Below, piece by piece: positions 7,906 to 16,819 of a stretch of DNA of 64,000 nucleotides; within the stretch, counting starts at the first letter, position 1, and every line of letters begins with the position of its first letter. The notes below the pieces were generated by a model, which worked only from the letters and a program-made list of their open reading frames with translations, was not told the origin of the DNA and searched no databases. The position numbers and the translations under genes are program-made. Origin of the DNA: Pseudofrankia coriaricola (GTDB lineage Bacteria > Actinomycetota > Actinomycetes > Frankiales > Frankiaceae); the NCBI RefSeq assembly GCF_001854805.1, contig NZ_MBLO01000114.1:121448-185447 (forward strand), given 5' to 3'.

Positions 7906-8676
7906 CTATGCGCGTGGGTCTGGCGACGTCCAGAGCGCGAGGGCGGCGCGGACAAGGCCGGCGTTGTCGGTGGCGGGGCGGCCGGCGGGGTCTGTGACGG
8001 TGTCCTCCAGCCCGATGCGGGTCGGAAGGCCGAGACGCCCGGCCAGGGCGATCATCGGCCAGGTGGCCTGGCCCTCGCCGTGCAGCAGCCGGGGGCCGGG
8101 TACGTCCAGGGCGTCGAGCCGGGCCAGGACAGCCGTCGCCACGTTCTCGGCGTCGGCCATCGGCACGTTGATGATCTCCACCAGTAGCCGGGCGCACCGG
8201 CCGGCGAGCCCCGACACGGCCAGCGCGTCGGCGTCGGCGACCGACCAGACGCCCGCCTCGACATCGATGCCGCACGCCAGCAGCGACCCGGCGACCGCTT
8301 CGAAACCGGGTTCGCTCACGTTCACGGACGCGAATCCCGGCCGCTCGGAGACTGGCAGCCCCGCCCAGGTCTCGACGGCCGCCAGCCGAGCCCCCGGGTC
8401 ACCGCCGGCGATCCACAGTCCGGTGCTGACGCCGACCGGTGTCCCCGGGCAGTGCCCGCGCACGGCGCGCACCGCCGCCCCCACGTGCGCCGCGGCAAGC
8501 GACTCGGCGCCGGAGCGGTCACGTGGGTGCAGGTGCACCGCGTCGGCTCCGGCCGTGGCCGCTCCCGCCGCCGCGGCCGCCAGCTCGCCCGGAGTCAGCG
8601 GCACCGCCGGATGCTCGGAGCGCCGACGGCTCCCGTTGAGACACGCCTTGATCCGCCGGATTCGCACAGGCGCCAT
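7906..8676 (-). CDS. Beta-keto acid cleavage enzyme (BKACE, former DUF849)
   Basis: A 256-residue TIM-barrel protein with the zinc-binding HLHPRD motif (AVHLHPRDRSG, near residue 48) and the ACLNGSR start seen in the BKACE family. Family members use Zn2+ and acetyl-CoA to cleave a beta-keto acid to acetoacetate and a new acyl-CoA; Kce of lysine fermentation is the prototype. This one is somewhat short compared with the usual 270-310 residues, so the specificity helices may differ. The ATG at 8676 lacks a clear ribosome-binding site. The frame continues upstream antisense to other genes and is not used. It lies 131 bp downstream of the ABC permease genes and may be read through from them. Confidence 0.8.
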   Translation of the reverse strand: MAPVRIRRIKACLNGSRRRSEHPAVPLTPGELAAAAAGAATAGADAVHLHPRDRSGAESLAAAHVGAAVRAVRGHCPGTPVGVSTGLWIAGGDPGARLAAVETWAGLPVSERPGFASVNVSEPGFEAVAGSLLACGIDVEAGVWSVADADALAVSGLAGRCARLLVEIINVPMADAENVATAVLARLDALDVPGPRLLHGEGQATWPMIALAGRLGLPTRIGLEDTVTDPAGRPATDNAGLVRAALALWTSPDPRA

Positions 8677-8807
8677 TGTCCAGCCCGGCTGCGCGCGGCC
8701 GACCGTTCGCGTCTGAACTCGAAGATCGGATCTTGTCCTTCTCGCGCCCTGGCTGGAAGCCGGCCGCGCACTGCCCGGCTCCCAGGCCGCTCGTCGCCGT
8801 GCGCGGC

Positions 8808-9605
8808 TCAGGCATCGCGGTGCCGAAACGTCCACCAGCCGAGCAGGGACGCCGTGCCCGCGTAGCCCGCGAACACACCGAGCCCGGCCCACGGGCCGAT
8901 CGGGGCCCCGCCCGCGGGCTCCACGGTGGCGCGGACGGCGAGACCGGCGGTCATCGGCGCCGACCTCTGGATCGCCTCCAGAACGCGCGGCGGGAACGGG
9001 ACGATCGCGGCGACGGCCGCGGGGACGAGCAGCAACGCGAGGACCGCCGCGACCGTCGCGCCGCTGTGCCGCAGCGCGGTGCCGACGCCCAGGCAGAGCA
9101 GCGCGAGCAGGCAGAGATACAGCGCGGTGCCTACGACCGCCCGCGACGTCGCCAGGTCCGCCGGCCCCGGCGGGGTGACCTCGAGCGGCGCGGCCATGCC
9201 GCCGCCGGCCAGGACGGCCCGGCCGGCGAGACACGCGCCGGCCATGGCCACCAGGCCGACAGCCGACACAGCCGCCGTGACGACCGCCGCCCGCGCCAGG
9301 TAGACCGTCGACCGGCGCGGGCAGGCCGCGAGCGTCACGCGCGCGAGCCCGGTCTCGTACTCGGCGGTCACCGCCGTCACGGCGAACACGACGACCGCCG
9401 CCTGGGCCAGGTAGACGCCGGACAGGCTGAGCGCGGTCGGGTCGTCGGCGCACCCGGTCGCCTCCGGCGCGCAGCCGCCAGCCTCGACCGCCGCGGCGAC
9501 CAGGCAGCTCAGCGCGACGGCCGCCACGACCGTCGCGGCCGCCCAGGCACCGGTGGTCCTGACCGTGCGTATCTTGGTCCACTCGGCGCGCAGTGCGTCT
9601 CTCAC
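8808..9605 (-). CDS. ABC-2 type transporter permease
   Basis: 265 residues with six membrane segments. It begins DALRAEWTKIRTVRT, the hallmark of actinobacterial ABC-2 permeases whose first helix follows an EWTK motif. The GTG start at 9605 overlaps the TGA stop of the upstream permease (GTGA), so the two are translationally coupled. Together with the ATPase at 11221 it forms an exporter of the drug/lantibiotic-type ABC-2 class. A loop between helices one and two contains two Cys residues (GGCAPEATGCADD), probably extracytoplasmic. Substrate unknown. Confidence 0.85.
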   Translation of the reverse strand: MRDALRAEWTKIRTVRTTGAWAAATVVAAVALSCLVAAAVEAGGCAPEATGCADDPTALSLSGVYLAQAAVVVFAVTAVTAEYETGLARVTLAACPRRSTVYLARAAVVTAAVSAVGLVAMAGACLAGRAVLAGGGMAAPLEVTPPGPADLATSRAVVGTALYLCLLALLCLGVGTALRHSGATVAAVLALLLVPAAVAAIVPFPPRVLEAIQRSAPMTAGLAVRATVEPAGGAPIGPWAGLGVFAGYAGTASLLGWWTFRHRDA

Positions 9606-11224
9606 CCGGCACCGTTCGTCACCCGACGACGACCGTCCGTCCCCGGCCCGTCCGCCCGCGGCGCCGCCGCGGCGCGCGCGGCCGCGGCGGCCTCGCGGCG
9701 GGGCCCCGAACCGCCGGTGCGACGCAGCGCCCACAGCGCCAGCCCCAGGGCAAGCGCAGCGTACCCGCACAGCACGCCGAAACCGGCCCACGGGGCGATT
9801 GCGGTGTCGAAGCGGTGGCGGGTCTGCTGAATCGCGAGCCCGGCGATCGGGGTGACACGCTGAACCCATCGGGTGGCGTCGACGGACAGTGCCGAGGTGA
9901 CCAACTGCGGGACGGTTACCAGAGCGATCACGAGCGTGATCGCGCCGGCGGCGCGGCGCAGCAGGACGCCGACCGCGACGCTGAACACGGCGAGCACCGC
10001 CAGGAACAACGCCGTGCCGACCACCGCCCGCGCCACCGGGCCGTCGGCCAGCGACCGGTCCGGGTAGGACGGGGGGCCGAAGCCGCGGGCGTGCTGGATT
10101 GGCTGGGCGAGCAGGAACGCGCCGACGCTGGCGACCAGCCCGACGGCGAGCACCAGGCCGCCGACCACGACCGCCTTCGCCGCGAGCACCCGCCCGCGCC
10201 GGGGGCTGACGAGGAACGTCGTGTGCAGGGTGCCGGTCCTGTACTCGGCGGTCGCGGCCAGCACCCCGAGCGCGACGACGGCGATCAGGCCGATCTGCGC
10301 GCCGACGAGGGCGTTGCTGACGACGTCGTCGTCCCCGGACTCGATCCCGCCGATGCCGATCCCGCCGAGGTCGCCGTTCCCGGTCACCGTGACGGTGCCA
10401 CCCGCCCAGCGGGAGCCGCCGGGCGGGCTGGCGGCGCCGGCGTTGGGCTGCTGGTCCTGGTCCTCGGCGGCGGCCTGCTCGGCGCCGACGTCCGTGTCGC
10501 TCCAGCCCGCGGGGCCCGTGCGGCTCGCCGCCCCCGCCGGCGTCACGCTGACCTGGTCGAAGGTCGCCTCGCCGGGTGTGGCCGTCAGGACGATGTGGGT
10601 ACTGCCGGGGGAAGCCTCGGCCTCCTGGCTCGCCGGTGAGGTGACGAAGAGGCCCACCCGGGCGGTCGCGGGCAGGCCGGCGACGGTGACCGTGCCGACC
10701 TTGTCCCAGGTGACGCCGTCGGCCGACTCGTACCCGGTGACCGCCGTGCCGGCGCGGGCGAGCCGCAGCCATCGCGGCGCGCCGCCGTGGGAGCCGGCCA
10801 GCTCGGTGTCGAACTCGGCCTGAAGACGGACACCGTGCCCAGGGGTGACCATCAGGGCGGCGTAGGGAGCGCCGCTGGCGGTGTCCCGCGTGATGAGGAG
10901 GCCGGCCTTGGCCCACTCGTGGCTCGGCTGCTGGCCGCGCACCCGGGCGGTGATCGTCCCGTCGCCGGTCAGCGGCTGGTGCACGAGATGGAGCTGGTCG
11001 ACGAAGTGCGGCCCGTCATTGGCGTCGGTTCTGCCTCCGGCCGCGGCGAGCAGGGAGAGGCCGACCGTCAGCGCGACGGCGGCGACGGCCGTGACGACGG
11101 TGGCCCGCACCGACCGCAGCTTCGTCCATTCGGCGCGCAGCGCCTGGCCGAATCCGTCCCGCGCGGGCAAGGCGGCCTGCCGGAAGGTGACGCGCTCGTC
11201 TCCGGCCGGCTGGGTCGTGGTCAT
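9602..11224 (-). CDS. ABC-2 permease with an inserted extracellular DUF1349-like beta-sandwich domain
   Basis: 540 residues. After the same ALRAEWTKLRSVRAT start and first membrane helix (about 45-65), a large soluble insert of roughly 200 residues follows (FVDQLHLVHQPLTG, ARVRGQQPSHEWAKAGLLI, SADGVTWDKVGTVTVAGLP). It resembles DUF1349/concanavalin-like domains. Five further membrane helices follow (TAEYRTGTLHTTFLVSPRR to the end). The insert would sit on the outer face, where it could bind a sugar or peptide ligand or sense the exported molecule. Its ATG at 11224 overlaps the stop of the ATPase gene (ATGA) and its own stop overlaps the second permease. That makes a tight three-gene operon in the order ATPase, permease with sensor domain, permease. 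Confidence 0.85.
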   Translation of the reverse strand: MTTTQPAGDERVTFRQAALPARDGFGQALRAEWTKLRSVRATVVTAVAAVALTVGLSLLAAAGGRTDANDGPHFVDQLHLVHQPLTGDGTITARVRGQQPSHEWAKAGLLITRDTASGAPYAALMVTPGHGVRLQAEFDTELAGSHGGAPRWLRLARAGTAVTGYESADGVTWDKVGTVTVAGLPATARVGLFVTSPASQEAEASPGSTHIVLTATPGEATFDQVSVTPAGAASRTGPAGWSDTDVGAEQAAAEDQDQQPNAGAASPPGGSRWAGGTVTVTGNGDLGGIGIGGIESGDDDVVSNALVGAQIGLIAVVALGVLAATAEYRTGTLHTTFLVSPRRGRVLAAKAVVVGGLVLAVGLVASVGAFLLAQPIQHARGFGPPSYPDRSLADGPVARAVVGTALFLAVLAVFSVAVGVLLRRAAGAITLVIALVTVPQLVTSALSVDATRWVQRVTPIAGLAIQQTRHRFDTAIAPWAGFGVLCGYAALALGLALWALRRTGGSGPRREAAAAARAAAAPRADGPGTDGRRRVTNGAG

Positions 11225-12162
11225 GGCCTTGCCGCCGCGCCCGCGTGGTACTCGGTGGTCTGGTAGGGGGCGGCGTCCCGGGTGAGCTCCATGTAGGCCT
11301 CCTCCAACGACGCCCGGTGCTGGGTGATCTCGGAGAACCGCAGCTGGTTCTCGGTGAGCAGGCCGATGACGTGCTCGGCGGCGAGGCCGGTGACCGTGAC
11401 GGCGTCGCGGTCGACCGCCGCCACCGTCGCGCCGGCGTTCGCGAGCACCGTCATCGCCTCGGACCGCTGCCCGGTGCGCAGCAGCACGCGGCCGCCGGAC
11501 GCGGCGGCCACCAGGTCGGCGACGCTCGTGTCGGCGAGCAGCCGGCCGCGGCCGATGACGACCAGGTGGTCCGCGGTGTCCTGCAGCTCGCCCATCAGGT
11601 GGCTGGACACCAGCACGGCGCGCCCCTCGGCCGCCATCGTCCGCAGCAGGCCGCGGATCCAGCGAACGCCCTCGGGGTCCAGGCCGTTGACCGGCTCGTC
11701 GAACAGCAGCGACGGCGGGTCGCCGAGCAGCGCGCCGGCGATCCCGAGCCGCTGGCGCATCCCCAGGGAGAACCCGCCCACCCGCCGCCGGGCGACCGCG
11801 CCGAGCCCGACGGTCTCGAGCACCTCGTCGACCCGCTGGGCAGGCAGGCCGTTGTAGCGGACCATCCAGAGCAGGTGGTGGCGAGCGGACCTGCCCGGAT
11901 GGGCGGCGCCGGCGTCGAGCAGGGCGCCCACGTGGCGCAGCGGGGCGCGCAGCGAGCGGTAGGGCCGGCCGCCCACGAGCGCGTGCCCGGCGTCCGGCGC
12001 GTCCAGGCCGAGGATGACACGCATGGTGGTCGACTTGCCTGCGCCGTTCGGCCCGACGAAACCGGTGACCAGGCCGGGGCGGACCGTGAACGACAGGTCG
12101 TCGACGGCGGTCACCCGCCCGTATCGCTTGCGCAGCCCGCGAACTTCGATCGTCCCGTTCAT
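11221..12162 (-). CDS. ABC transporter ATP-binding protein
   Basis: A 313-residue nucleotide-binding subunit with Walker A GPNGAGKS (37-44), signature region FSLGMRQRLGIAGALLGDP, Walker B SLLFDEP and the following NGLDPEG. The C-terminal about 90 residues (TGQRSEAMTVLANAG ... ITQHRASLEEAYMELT) are the regulatory tail common in ABC-2 exporters. The signature LSGGQ is replaced by SLGMRQ, as is usual in this branch. The ATG at 12162 is chosen because the ATPase domain begins there; an open frame upstream overlaps the divergent promoter region. It is the first gene of the operon with the two permeases and is divergent from the NarL-type two-component pair. Confidence 0.9.
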   Translation of the reverse strand: MNGTIEVRGLRKRYGRVTAVDDLSFTVRPGLVTGFVGPNGAGKSTTMRVILGLDAPDAGHALVGGRPYRSLRAPLRHVGALLDAGAAHPGRSARHHLLWMVRYNGLPAQRVDEVLETVGLGAVARRRVGGFSLGMRQRLGIAGALLGDPPSLLFDEPVNGLDPEGVRWIRGLLRTMAAEGRAVLVSSHLMGELQDTADHLVVIGRGRLLADTSVADLVAAASGGRVLLRTGQRSEAMTVLANAGATVAAVDRDAVTVTGLAAEHVIGLLTENQLRFSEITQHRASLEEAYMELTRDAAPYQTTEYHAGAAARP

Positions 12163-12252
12163 GGCTGGGACGCTAGGAGATCGGGAACGGCCTGTCGTCA
12201 CGCCCAACGGCTCCTTCCAACACCCCCGCCGGGGTGAGAGCCACAGCGGGTG

Positions 12253-12268
12253 TCCCTCCACGGAGGGA
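12253..12268. promoter_or_regulatory. Palindrome TCCCTCC-ac-GGAGGGA in the divergent ABC / two-component promoter
   Basis: A perfect 7-bp inverted repeat with a 2-nt spacer, in the 142 bp between the ABC operon (leftward, start 12162) and the histidine kinase (rightward, start 12305). A second inverted repeat, CACCCC-cgcc-GGGGTG, lies at 12221-12236. Position and symmetry make it the natural candidate operator for the LuxR-type response regulator encoded just downstream. Confidence 0.6.
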
Positions 12269-12304
12269 TACGCGCCGCGGCCGGTCACGGGCACACTGGG
12301 TCGG

Positions 12305-13606
12305 GTGAGCCGGCAACGCCCGCGGGCCGACCGGGAAGCCGTCTACCGGGTGGCCATGGCCACGCGGCGGGTCGTCGGCGCGCCGGACACGCCGCTCGTC
12401 GCCGCCGGGTTCCTCGGCCTGGTCGCGCTGCTGGAGGTCGTGGTACGGGCGGGCTCGTACTCAGACCGCACCACCGCGGACCTGTCGACCGCGATGCTGC
12501 TGGGCCTGGGCGCGACGGCGCCCCTGGCGATGGCGCGAAGCCGCCCCGCCACGGCGGCCGCCGTCATCACGGCGGCGACCGCGTTGACCCTGGCCAGCGG
12601 CGAGGCGCCGACGATCGCCGGGACACTCGGGCTGCTCACGGCGCTTTTCCTGGTCGGGCTGCGCCGGCGGCGCGGGGTGGCACTGCCGATGCTCGTCCCG
12701 TTCGCGCTCGACGCGGTCGTCCCGTTCGGCGACGCGCCGGTTGGTGGCCGCTACCTCGGGGTGACGCTGCTCGCGCTCGCCGCGGTGGCGCTGGGCGGCG
12801 GCGCCGCGCGTCGCGAGCGCGCCGAGACGCGCAGCCGCGCCGCGGCCGACAGGGCGGCCCGGGACAGCCTGCTCGCGCACGTCGCCCGGAGTGAGCGCGC
12901 CCGCATCGCCCGCGAGCTGCACGACGTCGTCGCGCACCACATCTCCCTGATCGCGGTGCAGGCGGAGACCGCCCGGCTCACCACAGCCGGCCTGCCGGCG
13001 GACGGAGCGCGGCAGCTGAGCGCGATCGGGGACACGGCGCGTCAGGCGCTCGCCGAGATGCGCCGGCTGCTGGGCGTGCTGCGCGACGACGCCCAGGACG
13101 CCGAGCGGGCCGAGCACCAGACGGCGCACCCGGACGGCGCGGCGCGCGGCGGGGGCGAGGGCCCGGGCCACCGGCCCACCAGGGAGCCACAACCGGGGCT
13201 GGAGCAGCTCATCGACCTCATCGATGAGGCGCGGGCCGCCACCGGCGTCAGCACCCGGCTGATCGTGGCGGGCCGGGTCGAGCCGCTCGACCCCGGCGTC
13301 GAGCTCACCGCGTACCGGATCGTCCAGGAGGCGTTGACCAACTCCCGGCGGCACGCCGCCGGCGCCCCGGTCGATGTCGAACTGCGCTACAACGACGGCG
13401 CGCTGCTCGTGCGAGTCCGCGACGCGGGCCCGGGGCGGCCCTCCAGTGCCCCGGTGACAGCCGGGCACGGGCTCGCGGGGATGCGGGAGCGGGTCGCCAT
13501 GGTCGGCGGACGGCTACGCGCCGGCCAGTCTTCGACCGAGGGCTTCCTCATTGAAGCGGAGCTGCCGACCGCCGCCGACCGCCTACAGCCGGCGCGGTTC
13601 GGATGA
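12305..13606 (+). CDS. NarL/DesK-type sensor histidine kinase
   Basis: 433 residues. There are about four to six hydrophobic segments in the first 165 residues with hardly any extracellular loop, then the HisKA_3 dimerisation region with the phospho-acceptor His206 (RIARELHDVVAHH). An HATPase domain ends the protein (TAYRIVQEALTNSRRHA N-box, VRVRDAGPG G1 box, GHGLAGMRERVAMVGG). It is an intramembrane-sensing kinase typical of those paired with drug or lantibiotic ABC exporters. The GTG at 12305 is used as start. Its stop overlaps the response-regulator ATG (ATGA), so both are made together. Confidence 0.9.
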   Translation: MSRQRPRADREAVYRVAMATRRVVGAPDTPLVAAGFLGLVALLEVVVRAGSYSDRTTADLSTAMLLGLGATAPLAMARSRPATAAAVITAATALTLASGEAPTIAGTLGLLTALFLVGLRRRRGVALPMLVPFALDAVVPFGDAPVGGRYLGVTLLALAAVALGGGAARRERAETRSRAAADRAARDSLLAHVARSERARIARELHDVVAHHISLIAVQAETARLTTAGLPADGARQLSAIGDTARQALAEMRRLLGVLRDDAQDAERAEHQTAHPDGAARGGGEGPGHRPTREPQPGLEQLIDLIDEARAATGVSTRLIVAGRVEPLDPGVELTAYRIVQEALTNSRRHAAGAPVDVELRYNDGALLVRVRDAGPGRPSSAPVTAGHGLAGMRERVAMVGGRLRAGQSSTEGFLIEAELPTAADRLQPARFG

Positions 13607-14298
13607 CGGCCATCCGGGGCACGGGGGCGATCCGCATCGTCGTCGCCGATGACCAGGAGGTCGTCCGGGCGGGCTTCGGCGCGCTGCTGGCCACCCAGCC
13701 GGACTTCGAGGTCGTCGGCGGCGCCGCCGATGGCGCGCAGGCGGTCTGGCTCTGCCGGGAGCGCCGCCCGGACGTGGTGCTCATGGACATTCGCATGCCG
13801 GTCGAGGACGGGCTCGCCGCGACCAGGCGGATCGTCGCCGAGACCCCGGGCGACGGCGGGCCGCGCATCATCATCCTGACGACATTCGACGTCGACGAGT
13901 ACATCTACGAGGCGCTTGCCGCCGGTGCCAGCGGCTTCCTGCTCAAGGAAGTGACCGCGGAACGTCTTTTCGACGCGGTGCGGGTGGTGGCCGCCGGGGA
14001 CGCGCTGCTCGCTCCAGCTGTCACCCGCAGGCTCATCGGCGAGTTCGTCCGCCTGCGGCCCCACCCGCCTGTGCCGTCACCCGCGCTCGCCGCTCTCACT
14101 CCGCGGGAGACGGAGATCCTGCGGCTCGTCGCCGAAGGTCTGTCCAACGCCGAGATCGCCGCGCGTCTGTCGCTGTCCGGGGAGACCGTCAAGAGCCACG
14201 TCAGCCGCGTCCTGGCCAAGCTCGGCCTGCGCGACCGGGCCCAGGCCGTCGTCGCGGCCTATGAGTCCGGCCTGGTCGTCCCGCGCGCGGCCCGCTGA
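13603..14298 (+). CDS. NarL/LuxR-type response regulator
   Basis: 231 residues: a receiver domain with acidic pocket VVADDQE and phospho-acceptor Asp62 (VVLMDIRMP), and a C-terminal LuxR HTH (TPRETEILRLVAEGLSNAEIAARLSLSGETVKSHVSRVL). It is translationally coupled to the kinase upstream. The divergent ABC-2 operon is its most likely target, through the palindromes between them; this link is inferred from context. Confidence 0.92.
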   Translation: MTAIRGTGAIRIVVADDQEVVRAGFGALLATQPDFEVVGGAADGAQAVWLCRERRPDVVLMDIRMPVEDGLAATRRIVAETPGDGGPRIIILTTFDVDEYIYEALAAGASGFLLKEVTAERLFDAVRVVAAGDALLAPAVTRRLIGEFVRLRPHPPVPSPALAALTPRETEILRLVAEGLSNAEIAARLSLSGETVKSHVSRVLAKLGLRDRAQAVVAAYESGLVVPRAAR

Positions 14299-14387
14299 CC
14301 GGCCCTTCCTCAGGCCGCGGGCGGCCGGCCGGTGCGCAGGCTGATCATCTGGGTTCGGCCGTCGGCGACCACGCCGAATCCGAACAA

Positions 14388-14407
14388 TTCGTCAGATTCC
14401 TGACGAA
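14388..14407. terminator. Hairpin TTCGTCAG-attc-CTGACGAA between convergent genes
   Basis: A perfect 8-bp stem with a 4-nt loop between the response regulator stop (14298) and the molybdoenzyme stop (14464), which face each other. It has no U-run but the position suits a bidirectional terminator. Confidence 0.55.
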
Positions 14408-14425
14408 CCGTGCGCCGGTCCCGCC

Positions 14426-14475
14426 GTGCGGGTCTGGGCTGTGCGGGTCTAGGCCGGGCGGGTCTAGGCCGGGCG
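14426..14475. repeat. 15-bp tandem repeat overlapping the stop codon of the molybdoenzyme gene
   Basis: Three 15-bp units (GTGCGGGTCTGGGCT, GTGCGGGTCTAGGCC, GGGCGGGTCTAGGCC) and part of a fourth run across the 3' end of the gene. The in-use TAG stop (14464-14466 on the minus strand) lies inside unit three, and unit two carries a second TAG in the same frame. The unit length is a multiple of three, so copy-number changes would not shift the frame. Confidence 0.8.
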
Positions 14476-16542
14476 GAGGGTGACGGGGATGCCGGAGTAG
14501 TGGGCCATGCCGGTGATGGGATCGAGGTCGTTCTTGTCGGTGAGGCGGTTGACGTTCGCGGACTGGTGGCCGTGGGGGATGGAGACGGCGCCGCGCCGGA
14601 CGGCTGGGTCGACGCGGGCGATGCCGGTGATCTCGCCGTGGGTGGCGCGGATGACCACCGGCTCGCCGTCGCGCACGCCGGCGGTGGCGGCGTCGTCGGG
14701 GTGGACGAGGATCTCGGCCTGGTCGCCGAGGAAGTCGAACTGGGAGTTCAGGTGCCGCTTCTGCCGCCGCGGCACGAAGACGAGCGGCGCGGGCTCGGTC
14801 AGGGTGGCCAGCTGGTCGACGAGCAGCCGGGGCGCGAGGCGCCAGCCGCCGAGCCGGTCGAGGTGGCGCTCGACCCACGGCGCGGGCAGCTGCCGGTCCG
14901 TCTCGGCCCACTGCCGGGTCGTCAGGTCCTCGCCGAACGTGCCCCGGGGGACGACCTTCGCCAGCCTGGCTCCGTCCGTGGCCGCCTCGCCTGACGTGGC
15001 CGCGAGGTCATGGCCGAGGCGGCGGCCCAGCTCGGCGAGCACCCACCAGGTGGAGCGCCGGTCGCCGACCGGCCCGACGACCGCGGGCGTGTACTGGGTC
15101 GCCACCCGCGGCATCAGGTTGTCCCAGAGCGTGATGTCGGCGCGCTCGAGCTGGTCCTTCGTCGGCAGGACGTGCGTCGACAGCGCGGTCGTCTCGTTCG
15201 CGATGATCTCGATCGTCGCGAACACGTCGAGCTTGCGCAGCGCCGGCACCAGCGTCTCGGTGTCCGGGAAGGCGGTCACGAGGTGGCCGCCGAGGTTCAG
15301 CACGGCCCGGATGTTGCCGGCCTCGATCTCGTCGGCGAGCACCGCGCACGGCCACTCGCCGAGGAAGGAGTGCGTCTCGGGGCGGCTGCGCGGCCCGGGG
15401 CCGAACGAGCCGTCCGCCGGCGAGACCGGCAGCTGCACGTTCTCGAGCCGGCTGGCGAACCCCGGGTGGAACCAGGCGCCGCCCGGCTGGTTCATCGACC
15501 CTGTGATGATCATCAGGGCCCATCCGAGCCACTGGGTGACGTTCGCGCTCGCCGACATGGTCACGCCGGTGCCCGTCTCGACGGCGACCCGCTCCGCTCG
15601 GCGGACCGCGGCGAGCAGGGCGGCCAGTTCGTCCGCCGGGACGTCGCACACCGCGGCCGTGTGCTCCAGCGTGAAGGGCTCGACCGCGGCGGCGAGCGTG
15701 TCGGCGTCGACGCAGCGGCTGTCCAGGACGTCCTGGCGTGCCCCGTCGCGCAGCACTTCGCGGACCAGGTAGGCGAGTACGGCGTGGTCCATCCCGGGAC
15801 GCGGCGCGAGATGGCCGGTGGCCAGTTTCGCGGTCTCGGTGTGCCGGGGGTCGACGACCCAGATCTCGCCGCGGTCGCGCAGCGCCCTCAGCGTCCCGAT
15901 CGGGTTGGGCATGGCGACGGTGTGTCCGTGGGACACGACCGGGTTGCTGCCGACGAACAGGACGAACGTCGCCGTCTCGTAGTCGGGCCGGCCGGCGAGC
16001 GCCGGCGTGCCGCCGACGAGGTCGGAGATGAGCACCTTCGCCGTGCCGTCGATGGTCAGCGGGCTGAACTTCGCCGGCGTCCCGATGGCCCGGTGCAGGG
16101 ACTGCGCCACCTTGTAGCCGGCGGCGTCCATCCCGACCCCGCTGCCGAAGAAGATCCCGACGGCCGACGGCCCGTGCTCGTCGATGATCGCCCGTACCCG
16201 GGAGCCGAGGTCGTCGAGGCATTCCTCCCAGGTGGTCGGGCGGAGGCCGTCGCCGTCGCGCAGGAGCGGGTGTTCGAGCCGGTCGGGGTGGTGGTGCACG
16301 CCGGGAAGCGCCCGGCCCTTCGGGCAGGTGTAGCCGGCGGACATCGGGTGGTCCCGGTCGCCGCGCACCCGTAAGACCTGGTCCCCGGAGGTCTCGACGA
16401 GGATCCCGCAGACCGAGGTGCACACCCGGCAGAAGCTGCGAACCGTCCTGGTGGCCGCCGCGCCGGTGCCCGCCGCCCGAGCGCCTGCCGCGTCCGTGAC
16501 CGCCGTGTCCGTGCCCGTCACGTCGGTACCTGCCACGGCCAT
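14464..16542 (-). CDS. Molybdopterin-dependent oxidoreductase (bis-MGD family) with [4Fe-4S] site
   Basis: 692 residues. The N-terminal ferredoxin-like motif is Cys38-x2-Cys41-x3-Cys45-x27-Cys73 (FCRVCTSVCG ... YTCPKGRALP), as in formate dehydrogenase/NapA-type enzymes. Molybdopterin-binding segments follow (FFGSGVGMDAAGYK, VLFVGSNPVVSHGH, GSMNQPGGAWFHPG) and a C-terminal molydop-binding barrel (FDFLGDQAEILVHPDDAATAGVRDGEPVVI). The region that usually provides the Mo-ligating Cys, Sec or Ser reads SPLTIDGTAK (160-169), with no Cys or Sec; the ligand is therefore unclear. No Tat signal is visible, so it is cytoplasmic. The start is the ATG at 16542. The zinc-ribbon protein upstream on the same strand may be its partner. 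Substrate unknown. Confidence 0.85.
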   Translation of the reverse strand: MAVAGTDVTGTDTAVTDAAGARAAGTGAAATRTVRSFCRVCTSVCGILVETSGDQVLRVRGDRDHPMSAGYTCPKGRALPGVHHHPDRLEHPLLRDGDGLRPTTWEECLDDLGSRVRAIIDEHGPSAVGIFFGSGVGMDAAGYKVAQSLHRAIGTPAKFSPLTIDGTAKVLISDLVGGTPALAGRPDYETATFVLFVGSNPVVSHGHTVAMPNPIGTLRALRDRGEIWVVDPRHTETAKLATGHLAPRPGMDHAVLAYLVREVLRDGARQDVLDSRCVDADTLAAAVEPFTLEHTAAVCDVPADELAALLAAVRRAERVAVETGTGVTMSASANVTQWLGWALMIITGSMNQPGGAWFHPGFASRLENVQLPVSPADGSFGPGPRSRPETHSFLGEWPCAVLADEIEAGNIRAVLNLGGHLVTAFPDTETLVPALRKLDVFATIEIIANETTALSTHVLPTKDQLERADITLWDNLMPRVATQYTPAVVGPVGDRRSTWWVLAELGRRLGHDLAATSGEAATDGARLAKVVPRGTFGEDLTTRQWAETDRQLPAPWVERHLDRLGGWRLAPRLLVDQLATLTEPAPLVFVPRRQKRHLNSQFDFLGDQAEILVHPDDAATAGVRDGEPVVIRATHGEITGIARVDPAVRRGAVSIPHGHQSANVNRLTDKNDLDPITGMAHYSGIPVTLRPA

Positions 16543-16681
16543 ACGGTCTCCCACCGGCGTCAGGGGCTCACGCCCCGCTCTTGGCCGGGCCGTCGTCGGC
16601 GGAGGCGCACAGCGGCCCCGCAATCCGCGCGGCCCGCCGACTCGATGTCGAAACGGCCTTGCCTCGTGCCGGAAACCGTAC

Positions 16682-16696
16682 TCTCGCGAGGCGAGA
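16682..16696. promoter_or_regulatory. Inverted repeat TCTCGC-gag-GCGAGA upstream of the molybdoenzyme
   Basis: A perfect 6-bp inverted repeat with 3-nt spacer in the 277-bp gap between the zinc-ribbon and molybdoenzyme genes, 140 bp before the latter's start. It may be an operator or a hairpin in the leader; evidence is position and symmetry only. Confidence 0.35.
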
Positions 16697-16819
16697 CGCA
16701 CAATCCACCTTGGGCGCTGACAAGGGCATTCGGCCGCGCCGGCCGGCCCGCCAGCCGCCGTTTGAGTGGCGGTACCGGCGCGGCTCGGGCATGGCGCGAG
16801 CGCGCCCAGGTGACCCGGC

